From positions 4,960,001-5,024,000 of the forward strand of contig NZ_CP046172.1 of the NCBI RefSeq assembly GCF_011801145.1: a DNA stretch of 64,000 bases, given 5' to 3'. The stretch is from Nocardia arthritidis (lineage in GTDB: Bacteria; Actinomycetota; Actinomycetes; Mycobacteriales; Mycobacteriaceae). The notes under the pieces were generated by a model, which searched no databases, was not told the DNA's origin, and worked only from the letters and a program-made list of their open reading frames with translations. Below are positions 21,680 to 30,520 of this stretch, piece by piece (position 1 is the first letter of the stretch; every line of letters begins with the position of its first letter). The position numbers and the translations under genes were made by a program.

Positions 21680-21910
21680 CCAACCCGGACTGGGTGCGCC
21701 GCTCCCCGGCCCGCCGCTGACCTCACGGACCGCATGTGCCGCTCAGTCCGCCGCTGATCAACCCGGATCGCGTGCGCCGCTGCCCCCGGTTCGCCGCAGA
21801 CCTCCCGCACCGCGTGCGCCCCTCAGTCCGCCGCAGACCAACCCGGATCGGGTGTGCCGCTACCCCCGGTCCGCCGCTGACCATCCGCATCGCGTGCGCC
21901 GCTCCCCGGG
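21670..21910 (+). repeat. Tandem repeat arising from the 3' end of hmuV (six units, 37-43 bp)
   Basis: Six consecutive units begin cgccgctgac or a one-base variant and contain caacccggatcgcgtgcgccgct. Their lengths alternate between about 41-43 and 37 bases, so the higher-order period is about 80. The first unit starts inside the last codons of hmuV. All frames have stops or lack starts, so this is a non-coding 3' array. Confidence 0.8.
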
Positions 21911-21988
21911 AGTCCTCGACAGTCCGATCTCACCTGTCCCACAACAGGTTGCTCACGGATGTCGCCGCGCGGAAAGACTTTCCGACGG

Positions 21989-22075
21989 TCAGGCCGCCTG
22001 ATGCAGTTCGACGACATTCCCATCGGGATCCTGGACGAACGACTGGAGACCTCGACCTATCGGAGCAGGGTCGGA
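21989..22075 (-). pseudogene. C-terminal remnant of a VOC (glyoxalase-like) gene
   Basis: The minus-strand frame ending at 21989 reads GLQSFVQDPDGNVVELHQ, the typical last strand of VOC-superfamily proteins with the metal-binding Glu. Upstream the frame loses coding character within about 30 codons, so only the tail of the gene survives. The rest of the 21910-22277 gap shows no other gene. Confidence 0.55.
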
Positions 22076-22277
22076 CACCGCCGCCCCGTCGCGCTCCGCC
22101 TGATCCAGGCCGGTGGTCGAATCCATCCCGCAACTCCCTCGCCAACCTGGCGGGGAGACCCGAAAACCATTACCCGCCAAGGCATCCGCGTTCCGGACGG
22201 GAATCACTCACCGACCCGCTATCGTATCCCGTCCGGAAATCTCCGGCCCGTCGTTCGCCACGATGAAGTGCCGAGGC

Positions 22278-22628
22278 TCACGCCTGCCGCCAGACCAGGC
22301 GCAGCATCGCGTTCACGCCCCACAGGGCGAAGAACACCAGGCCCGCTATCGGCGAGAAGGCGAGGCCGATCAGCAGTGCCGCCAGGCCGAACCAGGCGAT
22401 TTCGAGTGCGGCGCGGGCGGTTCCGCGCAGCGGGTAGCGAGCGTTGCGGCCGCCGCCCGCACCGAACAGCGACCAGGTGACGATGAAGACCGCGGGTGCG
22501 GCGACGGCCGCGCATACGCGGACCGCTATCGGCGCCGACAGCGTGCAGCCCCAGCCGATCGCACCGGCCAGCACGCACACTTCCAAGATGAACATCAGGC
22601 CCAGGTTGGCGCCTTTGAGCACACGCAT
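22278..22628 (-). CDS. YrdB family (DUF2568) membrane protein
   Basis: 116 residues with four hydrophobic helices. MRVLKGANLGLMFILEVCVLAGAIGWG and the later ARAALEIAWFGLAALLIG match the YrdB/DUF2568 family of small membrane proteins of unknown function. The ATG at 22628 is preferred to the TTG two codons earlier. It lies 70 bp downstream of the MMPL gene on the same strand and may share its transcript. Confidence 0.75.
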   Translation of the reverse strand: MRVLKGANLGLMFILEVCVLAGAIGWGCTLSAPIAVRVCAAVAAPAVFIVTWSLFGAGGGRNARYPLRGTARAALEIAWFGLAALLIGLAFSPIAGLVFFALWGVNAMLRLVWRQA

Positions 22629-22698
22629 CGTCAATCCCTCTCGCGAGTGCCAAGTGTCGCACCGCGACCGGCGATCCGCCGCCTGGGGAGCGAATCAG

Positions 22699-24792
22699 TC
22701 AGCGCCACACCAACTTCAGTACGGCCGGGGTGAGCAGCAGCCGGATGACGGTGGCGTCGAGCAGCAGCGCCGCGATCATGCCGTACGCGATGTATTTCAT
22801 CAGCACCAGATCGGAGAAGCCGAACGCCCCGGTCACCACGATGAGTATCGCCGCGGCGGAGGTGATGACGCCGCCGGTGTGCGCGATCCCGTAGCGGATC
22901 GCCTCCGGCGCCGCCGCCCCGTTCTCGCGCGCCTCCGCCATCCGGGACAGCAGGAAAACCTCGTAGTCGGTGGATAATCCGAACACCACGGTCACGATCA
23001 ACGCCAGCACCGCGAACATCAGCGGGCCTGCCGTGAAATGGAATATCCCCGCCCCGTGCCCCTCGACGAAGATCCAGGTCAGCACGCCCATGGTGGCCAC
23101 GAGGCTCAACCCGCTCATCACAACGGCCTTGACCGCCAACACCATCGAGCGGAACGCCAGCCACATCATCAGCAGCGCCGTCACCACCAGGATCGCCACC
23201 AATAGCGGCAACCGATGCAGCAGCCCGTTGATGCTGTCGCGTTCCAGCGCGGGCACCCCGGCCACCATCACCCGAACCCCCGGCGGTTGCGGGATCGCGC
23301 GCAGCGCGGCGATCACCCGGTCGGCGTCGCCGCGGTGCACCAAACCCGCTTGCAGGACGTTGATTCCGCGCGTCGTCGGGACGGACTGATCGAATCGCCC
23401 GGTGAGCCCGGGTATTCGGCTCGCGGCGTCCCGGATGTCGCCGAGCTGCCGCGAATCCGCGCCCACCACAACCAGTTTCAGAGGTTCGGTGCGGAAGCTG
23501 GGAAACAGCTCGTCGAAGCGCTCCTGTGCGATCCGCGCCGGATTCTCCTGGGACAGATAGCGTTCGCTGATCCCGCCGAATTCGATATCGCGCAGCGGCA
23601 GGCTGAGCAGCAACAGTCCGAGCACGATCGGCACCACCACCAGCAGCGGTCTGCGCATCGCCCGCAGCGCGAGCCGGGAGAAGAAGCCCGCGTCGATCTG
23701 CGCCTCGGTCTTGCTGCGGGAGAACCGTTTCCAGCCGAGGAAGTCGATTCGATGGCCGATGATGCTCAGCACCGCGGGCAGCGCGGTCACCGAGAGCACC
23801 GCGGCCAGCAGCACCGAGCTGATCCCGCCGTAGGGCACCGAGCGCAGCACGCCGTTGGGGAAGATGAACAGCGCCCCGAGGCTGATCGCGATGATCGCCG
23901 CCGAGAACAGCACGGTGCGCCCGGCGGTGGCCACCGTGCGCGCCGTCGCCTCCTCGACGGTGTGCCCGGCGGCGAGTTCCTCGCGGAATCTGGTGACGGT
24001 GAACAGTCCGTAATCGATCGCCAACCCCAGACTCACCAAAGTGACTACGGCACTGGCGAATACGTTGACCTCGATATGGTCGGTCAGCACCCGCATCAAA
24101 CCCTGGGTGCCGAGCACGGTGAGCCCGCCGATGAGCACCGGCAGCAGCGCCCCGACCACCCCGCCGAAGACGAAGTACAGCAGCACCGCGACGATCGGCA
24201 GCGCGATCACCTCGGCGCGGTGGATATCGTTCTGCATACCGGTGTTGATGCCCTCGACGACCGGCTGCAATCCGACCAACTGCACCGTGGTGCCGCCGGG
24301 GCCGCCGCCGGGCCGTCCCGCGCCGAATTCCGGTTTCACCGCGAGGTAGTTCTCCACCACGGCGGTGCCGCTGCCGCGCAGTCCGACGCTGGCGAACGCG
24401 TGCTGTTTGGTGGCGTCGGCGGCGTTCCCGGCGAACGGGCTGTCCCAGTAGCTGTCGATCTTCAGGATCCGATCCGGGTGCGCCGCAAGCAGTTTCGCCA
24501 AAGAGCCGGTGACGGCGGCGCGGACCGCCGGATCGTCGACGGTGGCGCCGGGCGGCGCGGTGTACAGCAGGATGACATCGCTGTCGGTGTCGCGGCCGAA
24601 GGTGCTGTCGGCCAGTTTCGACGCGGCCACCGATTCGCTGCTCTCGTCGAACCAGCCCTCCTGGGTGTAGCGACCGGACAGGTCCCGCCCGTACCAGGCG
24701 GAGGCCAGCACCGCCAGCACGAAGACGGCGAGCACGAGGTACCGGCGCCGGTGGATGAACCGCCCCCACCGTAGGGATCCGGAGCTGAGCAT
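22699..24792 (-). CDS. MMPL-family (RND) transporter
   Basis: 697 residues with two repeats of a periplasmic domain followed by about five transmembrane helices, the RND/MMPL arrangement. The proton-relay motifs AIDYGLFTVTRFREEL in the first half and GLSTDYEVFLLSRMAEAREN in the second are present. Related mycobacterial proteins export lipids or siderophores; the substrate here is unknown. It starts one base after the stop of the lipoprotein gene, so the two are co-translated. Confidence 0.92.
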   Translation of the reverse strand: MLSSGSLRWGRFIHRRRYLVLAVFVLAVLASAWYGRDLSGRYTQEGWFDESSESVAASKLADSTFGRDTDSDVILLYTAPPGATVDDPAVRAAVTGSLAKLLAAHPDRILKIDSYWDSPFAGNAADATKQHAFASVGLRGSGTAVVENYLAVKPEFGAGRPGGGPGGTTVQLVGLQPVVEGINTGMQNDIHRAEVIALPIVAVLLYFVFGGVVGALLPVLIGGLTVLGTQGLMRVLTDHIEVNVFASAVVTLVSLGLAIDYGLFTVTRFREELAAGHTVEEATARTVATAGRTVLFSAAIIAISLGALFIFPNGVLRSVPYGGISSVLLAAVLSVTALPAVLSIIGHRIDFLGWKRFSRSKTEAQIDAGFFSRLALRAMRRPLLVVVPIVLGLLLLSLPLRDIEFGGISERYLSQENPARIAQERFDELFPSFRTEPLKLVVVGADSRQLGDIRDAASRIPGLTGRFDQSVPTTRGINVLQAGLVHRGDADRVIAALRAIPQPPGVRVMVAGVPALERDSINGLLHRLPLLVAILVVTALLMMWLAFRSMVLAVKAVVMSGLSLVATMGVLTWIFVEGHGAGIFHFTAGPLMFAVLALIVTVVFGLSTDYEVFLLSRMAEARENGAAAPEAIRYGIAHTGGVITSAAAILIVVTGAFGFSDLVLMKYIAYGMIAALLLDATVIRLLLTPAVLKLVWR

Positions 24793-24793
24793 C

Positions 24794-25333
24794 TCAGCCG
24801 CAGGCCGGGGTGTGGTAATCGGCCGAGCGCAGGATGCCGCACAGGTCCGAACGGGAGATCTTCCAGCGGTCGTCGAGGTAGATGAAGTGCACGACGGTGG
24901 TGCGCACGTTGGCGCCGGTGCCGTCCTTGTCCAGGCGCATGGTCGCGGTCAGGGTGCCGTCGTGGTTGTCGAACACCGGGTCGGTGACGCCGTATATCGC
25001 CTTCGGATTGTCGTGCATCGCCTTGTACATATCGGGGATGGCGTCGCGGAACGCCTCGCCGTCCTCGATCAGCGCGGTGCGTTCGCTGTCGGGCAGCGAC
25101 GGATCGAGCGCCCGCTTGATCTGGCTGTCGAGTTCGGCGGCGGTCGGCAGCGGATGCCGGGCGGCGCTGGACGCGGCGGCCGCCGAACTGGACAGGGAGG
25201 CGTTGGCCGAGGAACGGGCCGCCGCCACCGACGCCTCGTCCTCCCCTTTACCGCAGGCCGCGGTGAGCAGCAGAGCGGCGGCCAGGGCTGGTAGCGCGCG
25301 GCGCATGGCGAAAGAAGTGGTTGGCATCACCAT
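24794..25333 (-). CDS. MTB12-like lipoprotein
   Basis: 179 residues from the ATG at 25333; MRRALP at 25306 is an alternative. A signal peptide ends in the lipobox LLTAAC with the lipidated Cys near residue 27. After a Ser/Ala-rich linker, the C-terminal domain (LDSQIKRALDPSLPDSERTALIEDG ... WKISRSDLCGIL) resembles the low-molecular-weight antigen MTB12 domain of mycobacteria. Two Cys in the mature domain may pair. It sits between the 118-residue hypothetical and the MMPL gene, suggesting an accessory envelope role for the transporter. Confidence 0.78.
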   Translation of the reverse strand: MVMPTTSFAMRRALPALAAALLLTAACGKGEDEASVAAARSSANASLSSSAAAASSAARHPLPTAAELDSQIKRALDPSLPDSERTALIEDGEAFRDAIPDMYKAMHDNPKAIYGVTDPVFDNHDGTLTATMRLDKDGTGANVRTTVVHFIYLDDRWKISRSDLCGILRSADYHTPACG

Positions 25334-25690
25334 CTACATACCATCGATCACGGCGCTGATCCGGCCCAGCAGCGCCCGGACCGTCGTCACGTCGCGGTCG
25401 GCGGTGGCCGCGACGACCGCCGCGTCCGGAATCATGTCGCGCACCAGCGCGATCACGCTGCGCTCGTCGTCGAGGTCGATATCGGTGGCGGGCGCCTGGG
25501 CCAGCGCGACGATATCGTCGGGCCCCGGCACCTCGATGTCCAGATCGGCGCGGTAGAGCTCCAGTTCCACGATGCCGCGCACGGTGCGGAAGGCGAACGG
25601 CCTGCCATCGGCCGCGGTGCCGAACCCGTGGGCGTAGGGACCAACGGTGATGTCATCGATGGCAAACCCCGATGGATGGTCGGCTTTCAA
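25334..25690 (-). CDS. Conserved hypothetical protein, first gene of the MMPL operon
   Basis: 118 residues, acidic, no signal peptide or membrane segment. The N-terminal half (GFAIDDITVGPYAHGFGTAADGRPFAFRTVRG) looks like a small beta-rich domain and the C-terminal half is helical. Its TAG stop directly precedes the lipoprotein ATG without any gap, so the pair is translationally coupled. I do not recognise a named family. Confidence 0.7.
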   Translation of the reverse strand: MKADHPSGFAIDDITVGPYAHGFGTAADGRPFAFRTVRGIVELELYRADLDIEVPGPDDIVALAQAPATDIDLDDERSVIALVRDMIPDAAVVAATADRDVTTVRALLGRISAVIDGM

Positions 25691-25865
25691 CCGGATCTCC
25701 CTGACTTGGACACTGATTCAACTCAACGGTAACCCCGATCACCGACATTCCGGGTCCGGCGGGCCGGGCCGGGGGTCTGTCGCCAGCCCCGCGGACCACC
25801 GGCGTTCGGCATCATGGTCAGATGATGGTGTTGCGGTTGTTGCGTCGGTAGAAGGAGTTCGGTGG

Positions 25866-26930
25866 ATGCGCCTTGACGGCAGTGTTCGGTTGGCGCTCTC
25901 GGGGCCCGTCACCCGTCCCCGGGTCTCCCTCCCCCGCGGCATATTCGCGAGCGCGCTGGCGCTGGCACTGCTCACCGGCTGCTCATCCAAACCGGGCAGC
26001 GACGACATGCAGACCCGCGATCCGGCGACGGCCGCCGCCGCGCCCGCGGCGACCACCGCACCGGCGGGCCGGGTGCTGCCGGTATCGCTGCCGGTCTCCG
26101 CGCTGCTCGCCGACGCAGGCACCGGACAGTTGGCGGCACTGGACGGCGCCACCCTCGCCCTGGTCGACCCCACCGTCGAACCACCCGCCGTGCGCACGGT
26201 CGCGCTGCCCGCGAAGGCTGCGAGCCTGGCCCAGGGCACGCCGGGCCAGATCCTGGTCGCCGCGCCGAACCGGATCCTGCGGGTGGATGTCGCCACCGCC
26301 TCGATCGGCGAGGTGGCGGTGGACGGTGACGCGCGCTCGGTGCTGCGGCAGGGCGACGGCTCGCTGCTGGTGGGCACGGCCGACGGCAAGGTGCGCACCA
26401 TTGATCCGGATAACAAAGTGCGCCAAACGATTTCGGGTCTCGCCTCGGCCGACGGGCTGGCCGCCGCTGGAGACAAGGTGGCCGTACTGGACCGCCGCCA
26501 GTCCTCGCTGACCCAGGTAGAACTCGGAAAAGGCCGCCTCGGGCTGGCGCTGCGCGCGGGCGACGGCGCGACCAATCTGATCGGCGACACGCAGGGCCGC
26601 CTCATCGTCACCGACACCGCGGACGGGGAACTGCTGGTCTACACGCCGGGACCGCTCGTACTGCGCCAACGGTTCCCGGTAAGATCATCTCCTTACGCGC
26701 TTGCCTACGATCAACGGTCCGACACCGTGTGGGTGACGTGCACGCAGAGCAACGAGGTCGCCGGATTCGATCTGTCGACGGGTATACCGAAGGAAGTGGG
26801 ACGTTATCCAACGGTCCGGCAACCGAATTCGGTGACCATCGATCAGCGCACCGGCGATCTGTTCGTCGGATCCGCGACCGGGGACGGGCTACAGCGGATC
26901 CGCGCGGACGAGCGGAAGAGAGGGCAGTGA
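25866..26930 (+). CDS. Beta-propeller lipoprotein (YncE-like)
   Basis: 354 residues. The ATG at 25866 has gaaggag upstream. A signal peptide ends in the lipobox ALLTGC. The mature protein has repeated WD/YVTN-type blades, for example GTADGKVRTIDPDNKVRQT and SPYALAYDQRSDTVWVTCTQSNEVAGFDLSTG, like the YncE family of seven-bladed propellers. Its stop overlaps the next start by one base (TGATG), and the three-gene series leads to pyrD. Confidence 0.82.
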   Translation: MRLDGSVRLALSGPVTRPRVSLPRGIFASALALALLTGCSSKPGSDDMQTRDPATAAAAPAATTAPAGRVLPVSLPVSALLADAGTGQLAALDGATLALVDPTVEPPAVRTVALPAKAASLAQGTPGQILVAAPNRILRVDVATASIGEVAVDGDARSVLRQGDGSLLVGTADGKVRTIDPDNKVRQTISGLASADGLAAAGDKVAVLDRRQSSLTQVELGKGRLGLALRAGDGATNLIGDTQGRLIVTDTADGELLVYTPGPLVLRQRFPVRSSPYALAYDQRSDTVWVTCTQSNEVAGFDLSTGIPKEVGRYPTVRQPNSVTIDQRTGDLFVGSATGDGLQRIRADERKRGQ

Positions 26931-27220
26931 TGGCGGCGCCGAAACCCACGAAGGTGCGGAAACCGCGCTCGACGCTACCGAGCGGTTGGGAGACCTCCAG
27001 TGAGGATTACGAATACGTCCCACTACGACTACCACCCGATGTCAACCGGGTGACGGCGTCGATGCGCCTCACCATCCAGGCCGAATTCGGCGGCTGGGAG
27101 TTGTCCCGCGTGCGCGCGTACACCGACGGCAGCAGGCGGGTGCTGCTGCGGCGCCGAAAAACCGCGGCCGATCCGACCCAGCCGGCGCATGAGGCGTCGC
27201 AGCCGGAAGCGGGGATGTGA
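26930..27220 (+). CDS. DUF5703 family protein
   Basis: 96 residues. The central [45 protein letters not shown] is the conserved part of this small actinobacterial family; the ends are basic and probably disordered. GTG 26927 or ATG 26930 may start it; the ATG overlaps the preceding stop. The gene is sandwiched between the propeller lipoprotein and pyrD, a common actinobacterial arrangement. No function is known. Confidence 0.8.
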   Translation: MAAPKPTKVRKPRSTLPSGWETSSEDYEYVPLRLPPDVNRVTASMRLTIQAEFGGWELSRVRAYTDGSRRVLLRRRKTAADPTQPAHEASQPEAGM

Positions 27221-28305
27221 ATCCGATGTACGCACTGCTGCTGCGCCTGATGTTCCTGCTGCCGCCGGAACGCATCCACCATCTCGCATTCGCCGCGATG
27301 AAGTTCGCCGGCTGGTTCCCGCCGCTGCGGTGGGTCGCGACCCGGCTGCTCGTCGCCGACGATCCGATCCTGCGCAATACCGCGTTCGGCGTCGATTTCC
27401 CGGCGCCGCTCGGTTTGGCGGCCGGCTTCGACAAGGATGCGGGCGGCGTGGATGCCTGGGCCCCACTGGGTTTCGGATTCGCCGAGATCGGCACCGTCAC
27501 CGCGCAGGCGCAGCCGGGCAATCCGGCGCCGCGGCTGTTCCGGTTGCCCGCCGATCGCGCGCTGATCAACCGGATGGGGTTCAACAATCACGGCGCGGAG
27601 CAGGCGGCGCGGCGGTTGCGCCGCAGGCGCGCGGGCGGCGTGCCGATCGGCGCCAACATCGGTAAGACCAAGATCGTCGAACCCGCCGACGCCGCAGGCG
27701 ATTACGCGATCAGCGCGGCGCTGCTCGGCCCGCTCGCCGATTTCGTCGTGGTGAACGTCAGCTCCCCCAACACGCCCGGCCTGCGCGATCTGCAGGCGGT
27801 CGCCTCGCTGCGGCCGCTGCTGCAGGCGGTGCTCGATGAAGTACAGGTGCCGGTGCTGGTGAAGATCGCGCCCGACCTGTCCGACGACGATATCGACGCC
27901 GTCGCCGATCTGGCCGTCGAACTCGGCCTGGCCGGAATCGTCGCCACCAACACCACCATTCGCCGCGACGGCCTGCGCACCGATCCCGCCGAGGTGGCGG
28001 CGATGGGCGCGGGCGGGCTGTCCGGTCCCCCGGTCGCCGACCGCTCGCTCGAGGTGCTGCGCAGGCTCTACCGCCGCGTCGGCGATCGGCTGGTGCTGAT
28101 CTCCGTCGGCGGTATCGAAACCGCCGACCAGGCGTGGGAGCGCATCCTCGCCGGGGCCACCCTGCTGCAGGGCTTCACCGGATTGATCTACGGCGGACCG
28201 TTCTGGACCCGCCGCATCCACCGCGGGCTCGCGGAACGCCTGCGCGCCAACGGGTATCGCAGCATCGCCGAGGCGATCGGCGCGGAGCACGCCGCGCACG
28301 CCTGA
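27217..28305 (+). CDS. pyrD: Dihydroorotate dehydrogenase (quinone), class 2
   Basis: 362 residues; oxidises dihydroorotate to orotate in pyrimidine synthesis, passing electrons to membrane quinone. The N-terminal helices ([22 protein letters not shown]) form the class 2 membrane-binding domain. [19 protein letters not shown] and the class 2 catalytic Ser in [11 protein letters not shown] are present, with FMN-phosphate contacts at GGI and [16 protein letters not shown] residues at the end. The GTG at 27217 overlaps the preceding stop (GTGA); ATG 27226 is an alternative. Confidence 0.96.
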   Translation: MNPMYALLLRLMFLLPPERIHHLAFAAMKFAGWFPPLRWVATRLLVADDPILRNTAFGVDFPAPLGLAAGFDKDAGGVDAWAPLGFGFAEIGTVTAQAQPGNPAPRLFRLPADRALINRMGFNNHGAEQAARRLRRRRAGGVPIGANIGKTKIVEPADAAGDYAISAALLGPLADFVVVNVSSPNTPGLRDLQAVASLRPLLQAVLDEVQVPVLVKIAPDLSDDDIDAVADLAVELGLAGIVATNTTIRRDGLRTDPAEVAAMGAGGLSGPPVADRSLEVLRRLYRRVGDRLVLISVGGIETADQAWERILAGATLLQGFTGLIYGGPFWTRRIHRGLAERLRANGYRSIAEAIGAEHAAHA

Positions 28306-28322
28306 CGGGCACCCTCCGCACG

Positions 28323-28410
28323 CCCGACGCGGTTCGCGCAAAGCCCTCGGTTGCTCGCGCATGCAATCGCCCCCGCGCGAGGCCGATCGCTGTGCGCGAA
28401 CCGCGTCGGG
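28323..28410. terminator. Perfect 18-bp inverted repeat between convergent genes
   Basis: cccgacgcggttcgcgca at 28323-28340 is the exact reverse complement of 28393-28410, with a 52-base loop. It lies between the pyrD stop (28305) and the stop of the convergent small gene at 28414. Position suggests a bidirectional transcription barrier, although the loop is long and there is no U-tract; a protein-binding site or a repeat-element end is possible. Confidence 0.5.
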
Positions 28411-28413
28411 AGC

Positions 28414-28779
28414 TCATCGGTGGTGGGCATACGGCAGGTCGATGACTCGGTGCCGGTCGATCCTCGGTTGCGCGGCAACAGCTTCGGTCTGCATGCGCGC
28501 GGCGATTCGCTTGGCCAGCAGGATGATCGCGTGGTCGCGCAGCAGCCCCAGCCGGTCGGCACAGTCGTCGATTCTGGCCAGCTGCATGCGGTCGTGCACC
28601 CGGTCCGGATCGCTGAGCAGTTCGTCGAGTTCCATTCCGGCCGTTGCCTGTTCGCGGGTCAGGCGCCGGTCCGGCAGCCAGCTCAGCCGCCAGGCCCGGT
28701 CGGTGCCGGGCGTATCCCTGGCCGCCCATTCCGGGGTGATATCGCTGATGATCGTGGATTCGGTGGTGTAGAGGGTCAT
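28414..28779 (-). CDS. Small paralogous protein B of unknown family
   Basis: 121 residues starting MTLYTTESTIISDITPE; aggaggt lies just upstream of the ATG. The core RAWRLSWLPDRRLTREQATAGMELDELL is shared almost residue for residue with the protein encoded immediately upstream (28776-29063), so the pair is a tandem duplication. The rest is helical with a basic C-terminal tail. The start overlaps the upstream stop (ATGA). I do not recognise the family; length and composition would suit a small regulator or adaptor. Confidence 0.75.
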   Translation of the reverse strand: MTLYTTESTIISDITPEWAARDTPGTDRAWRLSWLPDRRLTREQATAGMELDELLSDPDRVHDRMQLARIDDCADRLGLLRDHAIILLAKRIAARMQTEAVAAQPRIDRHRVIDLPYAHHR

Positions 28780-29063
28780 GGCGACCTCCTCTGGTTCAGC
28801 ACGATGACCGCCTGCTGCAGCACGAGCCGCAGCAGGCCCGCGCACCGGGCCGCCCGGGCGAGCCGCAGCTCGTCGAGTTCGAAATCCGGTGTGCCGTGGA
28901 TGATCTCGGCAAGTTCGAGTCCCGCGCGGGCCTGCTGTTCGGTGAGCAGCCGGTCCGGCAGCCAGCTCAGCCGCCAGGCGCGGACCCATTGATCGGTCAG
29001 GCGATCGGCCCGCTCCGGGGTCAGATCGCTGGTCATGTATTCGTCGGCGAATTCGAGAGCCAT
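28776..29063 (-). CDS. Small paralogous protein A of unknown family
   Basis: 95 residues. The ATG at 29063 (MALEFADEYMTSDLTPE) is chosen because it aligns exactly with the start of its tandem paralogue; an upstream ATG near 29129 would add a Pro-rich leader. The shared core is RAWRLSWLPDRLLTEQQARAGLELAEII, followed by a long Leu/Arg-rich helix (LRLARAARCAGLLRLVLQQAVIVLNQ). It is divergent from the first ribokinase-like gene across a 304-bp region. Confidence 0.75.
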   Translation of the reverse strand: MALEFADEYMTSDLTPERADRLTDQWVRAWRLSWLPDRLLTEQQARAGLELAEIIHGTPDFELDELRLARAARCAGLLRLVLQQAVIVLNQRRSP

Positions 29064-29367
29064 GGGCGCTCCCCTCGTGGTGCCGCTGCCTGCGTCCGCC
29101 CTGGGTGGCGGAGCCGGATGACCTTTCATCACCAGACCCTCCCGATTCTGGTGTGGCGGGAACCGCCCGAAATCAGTGTGGCATTTGACATCCCACAGGG
29201 TCAATGAATGTCTTTTGCCGTGACACCTTGGGAATTGACAGTTCCTGCCGCCGTTAAACCCGTTCCGGCGGCGGATAAATACGGAACTCGGTGCGCGGGG
29301 CCCGATCCCGAGAAACACTCCTATGCTGGTGGGGGCCAGCGACGTACCAGCTAGGGGGAAGGCGCGC
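29064..29367. promoter_or_regulatory. Divergent control region with an AATTGAC element
   Basis: 304 bp between divergent genes, with no coding frame. It contains ttgaca at 29235-29240, a possible -35 for the rightward gene, within aattgacagttcc. A matching aattgacgattcc occurs at 30429-30441 upstream of the second ribokinase-like gene. A short inverted repeat, ccgccg with cggcgg, flanks ttaaacccgttc just downstream of the first element. Confidence 0.35.
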
Positions 29368-30351
29368 ATGACCCCGCGAAAGTCAGGCGGCTACACGGTG
29401 ATCGGCGACGCGGTGGTCGACCACCTCTACCGGACCGACCGGTTGCCTTCCGAATCTCTACCCGCCCGTGGGCGATTCACCAGCAGCGTCGGCGGCCGGG
29501 GACTCAACTGCGCGGTTGCCGCGGCCCGGCTCGGCCTGCCGGTGCGGTTGATCGCCGCCGTCGGCGACGACGAGGCGGGCAGGCGGATCCTGGCGTATCT
29601 GCGGCGCGAGGGCGTCGACACGGATTTGGTGAAAGTCGTTCCGGGAGAACCGACTCCGGTCGACGCGCTGATCGTCACCAGCAGCGGCAGCACCGGCGCC
29701 ATCGCACACCGGGACGAGGCGGTGCGGCTGCGCGAGGAGGACATCACCACCCCGGCCGCCCGCGAGGCGATCACCTCCGCCGCCGCCGTGCTGATCACCT
29801 TCGAACCGCCCGCGCTGGTCATCGAGCAGGCCATCCGGATGGTGCACGCGACACCGCATCGCCCGTGGCTGCTGGTGCAGCCCACCCCGCCGATCGGCAT
29901 GCTCAGCTACTTCCGGCGCTACCTCGCCACCATCGACTTTTTGGTCGGAACCCGCGCCCAGCTCGGCACCCTGGTCCCCGGTTGCGCACCGTCGGCCGAT
30001 TTCGACGCCGAGATCGCGCCGTGGCTGCTCGGCCACGGCGTCCGGTATGTCTGCGCCGTCGAGGGACTCGCCTGCCGGGTCCGCTTCGCCGGACCGGCGC
30101 TCGACATTCCCCGGCCCGCCGCGGCGGTGCTGGCCGAAACGCCCGGCGCGCGTTCGGCTTTCCTCGCCGCGCTGGCGCACCGGCTGATCCGGTCCGGACG
30201 TCCCGGACGTGCGGATTTCGTATTCGCCACCGCGGCGATGGCGGCGAGCCAGTCGTTCGGCGAGCTGCCCGACGCTATGCCGGTGGCAGACAGGATCAAT
30301 CGGATCCTGGCACTGCCCAGCGACGCCGAGCCGACGCCGGAGATCGTCTGA
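29368..30351 (+). CDS. Ribokinase (PfkB)-family protein lacking the catalytic Asp
   Basis: 327 residues from the ATG at 29368, with gggggaagg upstream. The fold is clear: the N-terminal sugar-binding segment SSVGGRGLNCAVAAARLGLPVRLIAAVGDD corresponds to the PfkB GGKGAN signature, and the C-terminal ATP-site helix follows ETPGARSAF. In active members that site reads GAGD with Asp as the catalytic base; here residues 260-263 are GARS. The protein probably binds a sugar or nucleoside without phosphorylating it. The next gene is a paralogue with an extra N-terminal domain. Confidence 0.82.
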   Translation: MTPRKSGGYTVIGDAVVDHLYRTDRLPSESLPARGRFTSSVGGRGLNCAVAAARLGLPVRLIAAVGDDEAGRRILAYLRREGVDTDLVKVVPGEPTPVDALIVTSSGSTGAIAHRDEAVRLREEDITTPAAREAITSAAAVLITFEPPALVIEQAIRMVHATPHRPWLLVQPTPPIGMLSYFRRYLATIDFLVGTRAQLGTLVPGCAPSADFDAEIAPWLLGHGVRYVCAVEGLACRVRFAGPALDIPRPAAAVLAETPGARSAFLAALAHRLIRSGRPGRADFVFATAAMAASQSFGELPDAMPVADRINRILALPSDAEPTPEIV

Positions 30352-30520
30352 AACGGTCGGCGGCGCAGCACGTTTCACCGACCGCGTCATTTGCCGCCAG
30401 GTCGGGTCAATTGCCGCGATATAGTGGTAATTGACGATTCCCTATTCGGTGAACCTGGTGAATGCGGTCTATCCTGAGCCGCGGCGCAATGCGGCAGTGA
30501 CGACCACACGGAGGCATGGC

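Noticed and set aside
23215..24774. 519-codon frame antisense to the MMPL transporter gene
   Set aside because: Composition-driven antisense frame with His/Gln/Arg-rich low-complexity sequence and no domain.
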